Made by a program: the position numbers and the translations under genes. The notes under the pieces were generated by a model, which ran no database searches, was not told where the DNA came from, and saw nothing but the letters and a program-made list of their open reading frames with translations. A stretch of DNA of 64,000 nt, from the NCBI GenBank assembly GCA_002110485.1, contig MOWL01000048.1:496001-560000 (forward strand). The letters run 5' to 3'. This document shows positions 11,335 to 23,276 of the stretch, piece after piece. The DNA comes from Emergomyces orientalis. Its lineage: Eukaryota > Ascomycota > Eurotiomycetes > Onygenales > Ajellomycetaceae. Position 1 is the first letter of the stretch. Every line of letters begins with the position of its first letter.

Positions 11335-13981
11335 ATGCAGAGAATAAAGTCACTGGTGTGAGTTTTTTTATGATTTCCGCTGTTAGATAACCAATGTTAA
11401 CGACCAGATAGCCATCAACAGCCGAAGGAACCCGAGAAGCCTGTGTCTCCTGTTCAAAGAACACAGTCGAGAAGGAGATCGGATGCTATCTTAGGCGGGC
11501 AAGGATCACATTTGGCTGATCTACAATCAAGTTGGGCGTCCGAGAAGGTTCAACCCCGCTACCCTGACGAAGAGGCAGCTTTCTCAACCGGCCCGTCATC
11601 TCCTGAACCGCACCACCGTCGGATTGATTCTGGTGTTGCTGGGCTGGAAGGGCCACAGCAGGAAAGCAAAAAGTTTGCCAATGGGCGGCCAACCGATGCT
11701 ACTGGTGGAGGAAGCCGCGGAGATGCTCAGCCTGAACGAAATGTTTCAATGCGCGACTCTGGTCTGAGAACCCAGGACAAATCTTCAACGTCGATGTCTG
11801 GCGGTGTTTCCCCAGGACAAAGGCAGCAAATGGGGACAGGAAAGGTTGGAGTTCCGGATGAAAAGGAAGCAGCAGCTTCTGCGGCTGCATCTGCCTACTT
11901 TCGCCGCAAACCTAATGCACCTATGGAAACGATGAGGTGTAAGCATCCCTGCAGCACCCCAAAACTATAGCTCCTATATCATTTCCATCCAATTCATGCA
12001 CCGCTAACAAAGACATTGCATTAAAGCTGGGAAAGCTGTACACAGTATGGGTAAATCTAAAGAGCCTCCTCCGGTGTCTGCTTGGGGAAAAGGCAGAGAG
12101 TATCGCCCTCTTGCGCACGACCCTTTGGCTGGGGTACCTCGGAGAGATTCTAACACGCTTGGATTTTATGCAAGTCCTGACTCCACACCTTCAGCAGCAC
12201 GAAAAAATGCTCCGCAGCGTACTGCTCAGCCTGCACCGCGCGCTACAGAGACTGGACAAACGGAGCAAACTGAATATAAGCCCGAAGGGTACTCTGGAAG
12301 GACGGAAGGCGGAGATCAGGGGGAATATCAGAGACAGTATGAAAGGCCCATTAGCGAAGGCCCCGAATTGTACCCAGAAGCTCCAACAGATGAGAGGCGT
12401 TATGAAAGGCCCATCAGTGAAGGCCAAGAGACACACCCAGGAGCTCCCATCCACGAGAGGCAGTATGAGCAACCCATTAGTAAAGGCCAAGAAATGCCGC
12501 AAGAAGTTCCCATGCACGGGAGGCAGTATGAGAGGCCTATTAATCAAGGCCCTGAGATGGCTGCAGAAGCTCCCATGCAATCCACCGCCGTGCAACCTCC
12601 TATGCCTCCCCACATTTCCCAGCCTGAACATGAATTTGTAACTGTTGAGGAAATTGCCGCCCGCGAAGAAGCGACACGCCGCGCAGTTATGGAAGAGGCA
12701 ATGGCTCGACGAAAGGCAGCCGAAGAAGTTGCCGCGAGGGAGGCTGTCACGAGAGAAGCTGCCGCTAGAGAAACCATTGCCCGAGAAACTGCCCAGGAAG
12801 AGATCGCAATTATGGAAGAGGCGACAAGAGAGGCATATGGTAAAGAAACCGTGGCGAGGGAGTCGGCAGTGGCGGAATTAGCTACGCTGGAGGAGGCAAC
12901 CCGACAAGCAGTGGCAAGAGAAGAAGCTGCTCGTGAAGCTGCAACCGCGTCGATACAATCCACCGAAGCTGCCACCCGCGAGGCAGCTGCAAGAGAAGCG
13001 CTTACGAAACACACAGTGGCAGAAAGAATCGCAACCAGGGAGGTAGTCACTAGAGAAGCCATTGCCAGAGAGGCCGCAGCGCGTGAGGCTGCCAATAGGG
13101 AGGCCGCGATCAAACAAGCCAACACGAGAGAAGTAGCAGCAGAAGAGGTAGCTGTTAGAGAAGCTGCGTTGCGGGAGGGTGGCTTCGACGAGGCAATCGC
13201 TAGGGATGCTGCGCTTAGAGAAGTCGCGGCTGAAGAAGCCGCCGCCATGCGTGCTGAAGGTGAAGGGCTCCCGCCGCAAGAGCCCGGTGCTAGAGAAATA
13301 CTTGTTCGTGAACCAGGTCCCGGATCGGTTGCCGCGGGAGGAGCCTTTGCCGAGGAAGTTCCTCCAGAACGAATGGCAACCGGTGAAGCAGCGCCATCTA
13401 CTCAGCCAGCTGGTACAGGTGTCCCTGTAGCTCCCATGGAGGAACCCGTCAGTCAACCCCCTTATGCGGAACAGGGTCTCGGTGCGCAGGCCAGGGAAGA
13501 ACCCAAGGCCCAACGGCAGGGTGGAGTGGAACCCGAGGGAAGGCGGCCTTCCAAAGAAGAGAAGGAACTTGAGGAAAAGCGAACAAAGGAGGAGAAGAGC
13601 CTCGAGAAACAGAGAACCAAAGAGCAGAAAGAACTTGAAAAACAGAGGACCAAGCAAGAGAAGAAGCTTGAGAGGCAAAGATCTAAAGAGGAAAAAGCCC
13701 GCCAGGCACAACTTAGAAAGGAAGAAAAAGAGGCACAGAAGCAACAAGAAAAGGCGAACAAACAGCTGAAGAGGTCACAGAAGAAGCAGGAAAAGGAAGC
13801 TAAGAGGCGTGAAGATGTGAGAAACAGGCCAGCAACCGCGGATGAGGGGCAGAAAGACAGTGGACTTCTAGGCAAGATACGCCGTGCTTCGAGGAGCTTA
13901 GGCCTTGAGCGACCAAATGGTTATGGCATGGAGCGCACTGTCCCCAACAGTACTGCAGTGGGTCAGTCTGGGCGCCCTTAA
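11335..13981 (+). CDS. repeat-built Ala/Glu-rich coiled-coil protein (hypothetical)
   Basis: Three exons (11335-11357, 11412-11936, 12046-13981) are joined by GTGAGT..TAG and GTGTAA..CAG introns and give 827 residues starting MQRIKSLV-HQQPKEPEK. Residues 1-180 are polar and disordered. Residues about 279-362 hold four imperfect copies of a 20-21-residue unit with core RQYERPISEGPE. About 375-595 is an almost uninterrupted helix of Ala, Arg and Glu built from variants of REAAAREA, predicted to form a long coiled coil or single alpha helix. A Gly/Pro-rich break follows, then a highly charged KEEKELEKQRTKEEK-type segment (about 688-775), resembling TolA or caldesmon-like helices by composition only. 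No signal peptide, membrane segment or enzyme motif is visible. I do not recognise the family. A scaffold or cytoskeletal spacer role is inference. Confidence 0.8.
12332..12583 (+). repeat. four coding tandem repeats (63 nt unit)
   Basis: The encoded units start RQYERPISEGPE, RRYERPISEGQE, RQYEQPISKGQE and RQYERPINQGPE, each followed by a P-containing spacer of about 8 residues. The repeat length of about 21 codons keeps the frame, as expected for in-frame duplication. Confidence 0.85.
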
Positions 13982-16154
13982 GCTGTGCAGTCGCCTGCAA
14001 GACCAGCCGTTATTGAATATCTTTTATCATAGTTTGTATATCTTTCTTTTGCCCTTTCTCTCCTTTTTGGACCCAACACTGGCTCTTCCCAAATTGAACC
14101 ACATATTTCATTTATTGAGTTATGATGAATTGTCCGGTTAAACGAATGACGTAATACAGAGAAGGCAACATTTTGAGCTTGTGGACGTGGTACATATAAT
14201 AGGGGTAAAAAATAAGCATATTTCGGCTACTTGCAACAGCGGGGGCTATTTGTAGGGGGTTTGAATGAGATAGTTTTCATTATCTCGTTTTTTCCTTGCA
14301 ATACACCCTAGATATATACGTATATTGGGACGCTGTTTCAAAATTTAGGGGGTTTTTATCAAACTTTTTTATCTTTATTTTATTTTAATTTATTTTAATT
14401 CTCAGTTTAATTCATTGTTTGAGAATTACCCCAGCCCATTCGGGCTTATTGGTTGTTTCTATGTTTCTTACATATGGCGCCTTCTTCTCCTTGGGTGGAA
14501 AATTGGCTACCTTTATATGTCTTCTTATATTTTTGTACTTTTTTCCTCCGGCTTGCCAGAAGGAAACAACAGAAAAGCGAGATCAATGAGCAAAAATACA
14601 AGGAAAAGATAATAAAATAAGCAGCGATACGTCAAGGATTGCTATGCAATACGAGAAGGCGGGCAATTGTGATACTTATACTGCTGTTATTGAATATTAT
14701 ATTGTGCTTTGTATTTGTAAAGGGACATGTTTCAAGAAACGGCTTTAGTAAATTAACAGCGTGGGAAGAACAAGATTCTTTTTTGTAGGCTTGATTCTAC
14801 CTGGACCCTTTGCTTCTTTGGGGGCTGGGCTGCCTAGGTCACTAACTAGGGCATCATCGACTACGTGACCAGGATTGCTGCAGAATCGAATTTCCAATCC
14901 TTCATCGCGTCAAAGCTCCAGATCCTAACAATTGTCTTTCTACTCTGTACTCTGGATTCTAAAGGAATAGATCGATTCTCCTTGAAGAAACATATGCGAC
15001 AGCCATCGATTGGAGATACCACTTCCTAACCCCTAATTAGTGCTGATACCCAGCACACCCCTGCGCTCGTTTGCCTCTAGCGCAGATTCAGCCAGTGTCA
15101 ACCGCGAGCACTGCATATGGCCGGACTTTGCAACGCCGGAAACCATTTTTATCCCCGCCTTTGCAGGCACTTATTGAAGAAAAGTTGTTCCTGGTTACAC
15201 GTACATTTCTGTGCGGCGATCGGAACTTCAAAAAAAAAAAGGCACAAAAGGTCATCCACTCTGGTTCTGGAAATCATTGCCACCCTTAATCATTCATTCC
15301 TTGTGGCTGAACATGCTGGTTCTTAATTGCTTGAAATAATGTGCCCCTCCAATGCCCCTCCACCCCGCATGGGCATTGCATTTATTATTATGCAGGTTTC
15401 AGCTGGCAGGGAGGGAGAGACTCCTCTCGTGGCTCTTCTTTACTGGGGGATTTGGGTCGATAAGGCAGGGTTTTGATGCTGATTCTGGGAACCTCGAATC
15501 CGATGTTTGAATCGTTATACAGGATTAGCAATTGAATAACGAAAATATTTACATCAAATTGGAAAACCAGCAAAATCTAAGCATTTTGTGAGACCCCCTG
15601 ATAGGCGATGGATCCATATTTCGGGGCAGAACCTGTCCATCTCTCAATTTCTCTGTGGCACAATTAACTGGTTCTCCTCATCACCTTTTCAGCTGATGTA
15701 ACGAGGTTGTGGTGATTGACTCGTTAGGTGCATGACGAGGTTAAAAAATCCTGTTACACATCTTTCAGCATTCGTTTAAGTAACCAATATTTTTATCGCC
15801 GGAGTTAGCTTTAGGCACATGCACGGCAAAGATTGGGCTTCCATTCGACCTTGCTACAAACTGTACTAAGTCCGTGCATGGCCTGGCTGAAAGTAAACGA
15901 ATTTACCAGCGATTATCAAGAGAGAGGGCATGCGTCGTGGATAAAACAAAAACGAAAGAAATATTGAGGAAGCAGTACCCTAAAATCATCGAAGGTACTG
16001 ACCGAGTGTTTAGCATATTGCTTGATCCATTTTACTTATCTATCACTTAACGTCACCCTCCTGGTTTGACAAGAATAATACCCAGGTATCAGAGAAATCT
16101 CACATACCCACACCTCCACATTTACCACCTTCAGGGCCTCTAGCATCGGCAAGT
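13982..16154. other. intergenic, upstream of glutamate decarboxylase
   Basis: About 2.2 kb with AT-rich TTTTATTTTA-type runs near 14.36-14.41 kb. No gene was recognised; short open frames at 14.4 and 15.1 kb lack motifs. The last few hundred bases serve as promoter and leader of the decarboxylase. Confidence 0.5.
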
Positions 16155-18098
16155 ATGGTTCATCTCGCAGCAGTTCGAAAGGAATCAATAGCCCTCCCAA
16201 TTCGACATATCCAGCGTATCGAAACCATCGCTCTCGATGAGCCGCAGGAGCATGACTTTTATTCCAGCGTCTATGGCTCTCGGTTCGCGGCGGAAGACTT
16301 GCCCACCTTGGAGATGCCGGAGAAAGAAATGCCTAAGGAGGTGGCATATAGAATGATCAAAGACGAACTCAGTCTAGATGGGAATCCTATGTTGAAGTGA
16401 GTCCTGCTTTCTCTGATTAACATTCGTAGCGTATAGCTGGTAGGTTTTGCCAGGCTCTCAGGCTCTCAGGCTCTCAGGAGCGCGACTGCGGGGTTGACAT
16501 GATTTTTATACCGATGTCCAGGGGCCAAATAGCTGATTTCGGAGATATGTAGCTTGGCAAGCTTCGTTACCACGTACATGGTACGCGATCCAGATAGAGT
16601 CTATCTAGGTTATACAGATATCATAGATGATCTGAGGTGTGATTACTGCTTGTTTGCCACGGGTACTAATTTTCTATGTCAAAAATGTAGGAGGAAGAAG
16701 CGGAGAAACTCATGACTGAATCGTTCAGCAAGAACTTCATCGACTATGAGGAATATCCGCAGTCTGCAGAGATCCAAAACCGCTGTGTTAATATGATCGC
16801 TCGCATGTTCAATGCCCCTGACGAGGATTCGCAGGACCAAGCTATGGGAACATCGTGCGTCGGCTCTTCTGAAGCTATAATGCTGGGCACCCTTGCAATG
16901 AAAAAGCGCTGGCAAAACAAACGAAAGGCAGAGGGAAAGGATTACTCGCGTCCCAACATCGTCATGAGCAGTGCTGTTCAGGTCTGCTGGGAAAAGGCAG
17001 CTAGATATTTCGAAGTCGAGGAGAAATTCGTCTACTGCACCAACGACAGATATGTCATCGACCCAGCAGAGGCTGTCAACCTCGTAGATGAAAACACCAT
17101 TGGTATTTGTGCAATTCTAGGAACTACTTATACTGGCCAGTATGAAGACGTACAGGCGATCAATGATCTCCTCGTCCAACGTGGGATCGATTGCCCCATC
17201 CATGTTGACGCTGCCAGTGGTGGATTTGTTGCCCCATTTGTACACCCCAATTTGGAATGGGATTTCAGACTTGAAAAAGTCGTTTCCATAAATGTTTCCG
17301 GGCACAAATATGGCCTTGTACGTGCATCTCCCCCACAATAGAGTACGTGTTTGCCAATGCTAAACAATGTCAGGTTTACCCCGGCATTGGTTGGGTAGTC
17401 TGGCGCTCTCCAGAGTATCTCCCCAAGGAACTAGTTTTCAACATCAACTACCTTGGCGCCGAACAAGCTAGCTTCACCCTTAATTTCTCTAAAGGTGCTT
17501 CACAAGTCATCGGCCAGTATTATCAAATGATCCGCCTGGGCAAACGCGGCTACCGCGCCATAATGGTCAACCTTACACGCACTGCGGATTATCTCGGGGC
17601 AGCGTTGAAGGAATTAGGCTTTATTCTCCTGAGCGACGGTCGAGGTCATGGCTTGCCGCTTGTAGCCTTCCGTCTTTCGCCCAAGCAGGGCTTTGAGTTT
17701 GACGAGTTCGCACTCGCACATCAATTGCGGGAACGCGGCTGGGTGGTGCCTGCATACACTATGGCGCCGCATAGTGAGCAGCTGAAACTCATGCGTATCG
17801 TTGTCCGAGAGGACTTTAGCAAAAGCCGCTGCGACTTGCTAGTGGCGGATATTAAACTTGCGTTAGAGCAGCTGAGCGAGATGGATCGGAAGGCTATGGC
17901 GAAGTATCAGCTGTATGTTGCCCCTTAATCCTCCACCTTTTCGGTTCGGCGACAATAGCTTGCTAAAGTCTCCAAATCCATAGCCATGTACGCCAACATG
18001 TTTCCAATGTCGGGAAGGCGACCCATAATCCCCCGATTTACAAGGATGAGGACCACTCGCTCCAGGGAAAGACTGGTAAAACTCACGCTATCTGCTGA
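16155..18098 (+). CDS. GAD1: glutamate decarboxylase (PLP-dependent)
   Basis: This cytosolic enzyme decarboxylates L-glutamate to GABA, feeding the GABA shunt and acid or oxidative stress tolerance. Five exons are inferred: 16155-16396, 16553-16580, 16691-17317, 17374-17912 and 17984-18098, giving 516 residues, the usual fungal length. The second exon is only 28 nt and encodes LASFVTTYM, which is needed to join GNPMLN to [10 protein letters not shown]. Family marks are [35 protein letters not shown], the PLP-aspartate in [13 protein letters not shown] and the PLP-binding lysine in [13 protein letters not shown] (about residue 296). The C-terminus KTGKTHAIC is supplied by exon 5; without it the frame would end early at 17928. 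The first intron carries three copies of CAGGCTCT. No targeting signal is seen. Confidence 0.95.
16553..16580 (+). other. 28-nt micro-exon of glutamate decarboxylase
   Basis: It is preceded by ATATGTAG and followed by GTACGC. It encodes the strongly conserved LASFVTTYM segment and shifts the phase exactly as needed between exons 1 and 3, which makes the call secure although the exon is invisible to a simple ORF scan. Confidence 0.9.
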
Positions 18099-20111
18099 AA
18101 TAACAATCTGACGATGAATTCCCCGCGATTAACGTCATGGCCGTTCGCATGCTGACCACCACGTTGTTTGGCCCGCACGATAAGCATCGTCAATCTTGAT
18201 TTTACCTAGCCGTTATCCCCCGTTTGCCCCATGTCTCCTATACGTGCGTAGAAGATTATGGCACTTTGGATATAAAGACTGGTTAGGCTGTAGGGCTATG
18301 ATATATTTCGTATAGCAAGGATATATGAGGACTGGTTTGAATGTGGCGGATTAGGTGGGATGCGAGCCCACCCTGGGCATATATGTAGGCCTGATATCCT
18401 ATTATTATGTGCCCTATGTTCTTGCTTTCTTCTTCGAGCCGGGGGTGGGTTGCAGTCGGCTTCTCGTTTTTCAAATTGATATCCCATCTCCATGGATATT
18501 TGACAACCGTCTGATCTTAACGTTAACCTTAAACGTAGTGTTCTTTAACTAGTTACCTACTTAGGTATTATTATTTTTTTTACTTTTCTTCAGCTCCAGT
18601 TATCCTCTTAATAGCCATTTTAGGGTGGCACTGTAGATGGAGCCGTTTCATTAAAAATAATGACTTACATACTAGTATCTAGGTAGTTTCACAAACTTGA
18701 TCAAGTTTAAAGTTTAATGGTGGGCAAAAATGCAGGTGATGATAAATTATTTTCCAACAGTGCACTCGCTCATTGGAGAATGAACAGGAGGCAAGATGGA
18801 GGGCGATACGCAGTAGTTCAGGTCTGACTCGCTTTGGCTCGGGTTCATGCACTGCTCCTTGATTAAACAGTGAAGCAACGGACATACCTTGACTGTTTAA
18901 AACAATAATAGCTAGTACAATTAACTATAAATTCGAGCGTCCTGCCGTCAGCATAGGTTTGCTAGACCTAATTGAGCTCGTTGGCCGCTTTCCCTTTTCC
19001 CCGGAAACAAACCTGCCATCGATACGCGTCTTGGGTGATATGAACATGAACAAGATCCTTAGCGTTGATTTCATACATAAATTCTTTTTCAACGAAGAAT
19101 TTATAGTTCTCGTGGGTGATCGGCTGGTTGATCTACGGTGCTAGTTTGCTTGTAATGATTCTAGCCTGGGGGAAGATTCATGTACAAGTAAGTATATATG
19201 AAAGTGGTCTCGAACTTTGGTTTCCCAGCAGTATCCTCGAATGTTCAACCGCCTCTGGTTCCGATTTCCGGCCGCCGATTGTTTATGATATCCTAGCCCG
19301 CTATTTTCAGCCAAACGAAGAATTTCAAAACGCTCTCAAACGAAACAGAATATCATAACAAAATCAACAACTATAGTAGGTGAGCTACAGAGGGGCCCAG
19401 TTCCTGCAGCCAAGCATGCAATACCCCCAGTCTTTTGATTTTCACCATCTTTCGCCTGCAATTTCTCGCCGGCGATTTTCTACTGCAAGGTTCGGGCGCC
19501 ACCTGCTCGGTGGCTTGTTTATAGTTACAGCCATAATATCCCCACGAGAAGCGGGCCGAGGACTCTGCTCCCATTTCAACAGTTTCTGACATGGGGGGTA
19601 TTTGATATCAGTAGCAGTAGCAGCAAGTGCAGAATGTCAGTCGCGAGCAACGAATGACGTGAAGGATGCAATTCGGCCGTATATTTGACCAACTCGACAA
19701 ACTGTGGCGGGCTTGGCGCTTATTTGTTTGAAACGGGATTCCGATGCCACTGGGGTAATGAAAGGCGGAGGGAGAAGGCGAACAGATGCTCGCCAGGTGC
19801 ATCTCAGTCGCAGCTGAAGACTCCTGTATAGATGGGGATGAAATTGACCATTCCCTCATATCCCTCATCCCCTTGCCCCGCAAGCCTTTAAATATGCCAT
19901 GGATTCCCCGTCTCCAGAACTACTTTTCTTTTCCCCAGTTTCCACAGCTCCATACCTTGAGGATCATTTTTCTGAGTAGTCCGGGTTCTACTCTCTTCTT
20001 GTCTCTCTATCATTTTTCATAAGTCTCAAAGGCCAATCATTACCCAGCAATCCATACCCCTTACAAAAGTTCCAGTACTGCACCTGCCCCTTATCTCCCC
20101 CGCAGTTCACC
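18099..20111. other. intergenic between GAD and the DUF4360 gene
   Basis: About 2 kb. Open frames on both strands are short and show no family features. It includes CTACTTAGGTA and ATCTAGGTAG words near 18.55 and 18.68 kb and a pyrimidine-rich leader just before 20112. Confidence 0.5.
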
Positions 20112-20836
20112 ATGATGTACCTGTCGATCTTCTCTTTGTTCTCTCTCGCATCTGCTGTTGCGCTCCCAAATCCGTTTCCACAGGCGGAGGATATAAGCCC
20201 GGCAGGCGTGGAGCTCAGGGGTATCATCTATGGCGGCAGCGGCTGCAACCAAGGAACATTATCTATCGAGATCGATGACGATGGTACCAAGTGCCCCATT
20301 AGGACAAGAGATTTGTGGGCGTCGGGCGGACCAGGCTCTTCCCCGAGGGACCGGCGCAGGTTTTGCCAGTTGAACTTCGACCTAGTTTACCCTCAGGGCT
20401 GGTCATTTTCGGTCTTCTCAGCCGACTATAAGGGCTATGTTTCCCTGCGTGGGGATTCAACGGCCAGGTTCAGGACAACCTATTATTTCTCCGGAGAGAC
20501 GGAACAGGTACGAATGAATTTTTTTGATTTTTTGATTTTTTTAGTTGATTTTTTTCGACCTTTCTCTGCGCTGGGGGTTTTCATAATTTCAACCATCACT
20601 AATACGGATAACCAAAATCACAGGCGACTAGCACGGTCGACTTCAAGGGTCCTAGATCCGGGCACTTCGAAACCCACGATATTGTGGCTTGGGATACCTG
20701 GTCCCCCTGTGGCTCTACCCAAACATTGCTCAATGTGAAGCAGGAGGTGTATGTTGACGGTGCGGGTAGACTCGCAAGCACGTCAGTGGATGGAGAATTC
20801 GGCCATGTTGTGTTCTTCAAATGGAGGAGGTGCTAG
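20112..20836 (+). CDS. secreted DUF4360-family protein
   Basis: Two exons (20112-20507 and 20624-20836; intron GTACGA..CAG) give 202 residues. The protein begins with a clear signal peptide (MMYLSIFSLFSLASAVA) and then has the family-like features GIIYGGSGCNQGTLSIEI, CPI, an RRFCQLNFDLVYPQGWSFSVF segment, YYFSGETEQ at the junction, DTWSPCGS, and a terminal FGHVVFFKWRRC. DUF4360 proteins are small secreted ascomycete proteins of unknown activity with conserved cysteines; this one has the expected length. It is probably extracellular or wall-associated. Its function is unknown. The second exon follows a T-rich intron and reads in frame to TAG at 20836. Confidence 0.88.
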
Positions 20837-23276
20837 ATTGTTGCACGTCCGTCTGGTGCTGTGCAGCTGCTTGTTGATTTGTGTTTTAATAAAGGAAAAG
20901 GAAGAAAGCAAAAGTAGGAGACATCAGGCGCAGAGTCTGCCTATCTGATGTTGTGCAGGGTATTCGTGTCATTGAACAGTTTTCACTGAACGGAAGAAAG
21001 ATAACTAGCTGATAGTCTGCTTCTGGTTAAATATACCCTGTATTTTATTCATGTTTATTGACGCATTTATGAAAATGGTGGCTAATGAGTCTTTTGAGGT
21101 TGGAGGGACTTCTTTGTTGGGATGATGCTAGTTCAGATGGTTATTTAGGTTTATTAAGTAAAGTAGTAGGGAAAATTGCTAATAAATACTAGTACTAGTA
21201 GTTAAGCAACAATATATGCAACTCCCCGTAGCGTACGGAGTAACATTGTCTCAACATTTTTCGGTGAGCTTTCCACAGGCGAATATCACGGGGAAAATAA
21301 TAAGAGATAAAATAAGATAAAATAAAATAGAACCAGATGAAAAGGCAAGAAACAATAAATAACAAAAGCTGTAAAATAGAAAATTAAATTTTTTTTTCTT
21401 CAATTTATTTAGCATCCGCACGTCTCGAACCGCTGACTAGTAGTTAGATAATAGTAAAAAAAAAAAGACAAAAAGCGAAGGGTGATCAAGATCCTACGGG
21501 TTTTATCACTTTAGGTCAATGGGGTGAGGAGCTACTTCGCTGGTGAAACTAGACCGAATTGTGGAATATATACTCCGTACGGACGTAGGGAGGCAAATGG
21601 CTGACTAAAGACTTAGTTAACTGAGTTAGCAGCTGGCTGGGATTATTCTTGGCGTTGGGATATCTTGTCACCCAGTTTCAGTCATATAATGAAGGGTGTG
21701 TTTGTTTCAAAGCCACCTACCTATATACTAGTATCCCTATTGTTCTTTCGAAACACATTTACTCCATGTTCATTTCGGTCTACTGATTCGCCGTCTCTTT
21801 GATGAGGAGAAGGGGTTGAGAATATGTCGATGTTTAGCAGCAATGGAACACCCTCTCTCTCAGCGGGATAGATGGCGTCGAGGATACAATTCCCTGGGTT
21901 AGACACATATTCCCCCCGCTGAAGATTATGGCTTAAGACCTCCTCTCCTCAACAACTGTTGTGGTGGACGGTTTGATGGTTTGGTTCGTGAAATTTCTTT
22001 TGACCAACTGAGCTACATCCATGCATTTCTCATGGTCGTTCTGACTGCGGCATCAAATTGCCGTATATCCGCGTTAACAAACTTCGGGGGTGGGTTTGGC
22101 TGCATGATCAAAGTCAACGGATCCCCAACCTCGCGATGATATGGCATTGCAGCTGGAATACTTGACTGCTTCGATAAGTAGTATCAATGCTTCAAATGAG
22201 GGGAGGTCGAACGAGCAATAACTTCCTGGCTAGTTGCCTTGAACAGCGATCGGGTGGATAATTCGCTGCATCGACAAAAGAACCAGGAGATATTATCTTG
22301 ACCTCACGAAGTGCCATTGGCAGTATGGCCGTTTCCATGACCCGAACTGTATATTGAGTCGTGACTGATCTTTATACACCCTATTGTTTTAGCCAGAAGA
22401 CCTGGGTTTTTTTGGTTTTTTTTTTTTTTGGGCATCAGTGTTGAATTTTTAATGTACTTGAAGCAGTAAAACTTCCACACTGCCAGATTTCTCAATTTCT
22501 CATAAATTACTTGTTTATTTTGGAAATCTACATCTCAAGATCTTATCTACGTTGAGATAACTGACCCTTGCATCCAAACACATCATCTATTCAGCGATTT
22601 ATGCATTTTCATCAAATCATTGCGCCCTGCTTTCTGAACAGCTCCGTACTCTTTAGCGGCATATAGGATGTTAATTCACCAAGCTTTCTTCGTGAGTTTG
22701 TCTGAAAGGGTTTTGTATCGAGATGAGACGAAGCTTCGACTCTTTAAGTGTTGTTTCCTATATAACCCCCGTTCCTCGAATATTTATTGTTAAACCTGTT
22801 TCAACCTCAAAGGCTTTGATATTCTCTATTCGACCTTGTCATTGACAGACTCGTCAATTCTATTGTAAATATATCTCTTTCTTTTGTTCTTCCTTGTTGC
22901 TGAGACAATGACAATGTCTTTTTCTTTCTTTCTTTCTTTCTTTCTTTCTTTTTTGTTATATCAACTTTGATATAATCCCCCTTTTCACCCTCCTTGAATA
23001 TTTGACCACCGCCTGCGCTACTTAAACCCCCCTCCTCTATTTGCGAAGGCAGAACACAGAACGCTTGGACACCTTATATATATATATATATATACATATA
23101 TTTAACTGCGCTTTTCTATCTTTATGGACAAATGGGCAGAGATGTACCAGAGTAGGACTCATCATACCCTAAATTTGACATTGACAGTCTACCAAACCCA
23201 TCCGACCTCACTTTACCCTGTGGCAAACTAGAAAAATATTTTAAGTCGAGGCTGCTCCAAACGCTACTTAATCACT
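20837..23276. other. long AT-rich intergenic region with microsatellites
   Basis: About 2.4 kb without a recognisable gene. It holds TACGGAGTA (21234-21242) and TACTCCGTA (21571-21579), a poly-T run near 22.42 kb, a (TTTC)n run at about 22918-22950 and a (TA)n run at about 23075-23100. The last 350 bases are pyrimidine-rich and look like a long 5' leader for the next gene. Confidence 0.5.
22918..22952. repeat. (TTTC)n microsatellite
   Basis: About eight TTTC units in a pyrimidine-rich leader upstream of the 776-aa gene. Confidence 0.85.

Noticed and set aside
17341..17928. short version of glutamate decarboxylase ending at 17928
   Set aside because: Ending [10 protein letters not shown] lacks the family tail; the GTATGT site at 17913 and exon 17984-18098 restore KTGKTHAIC.
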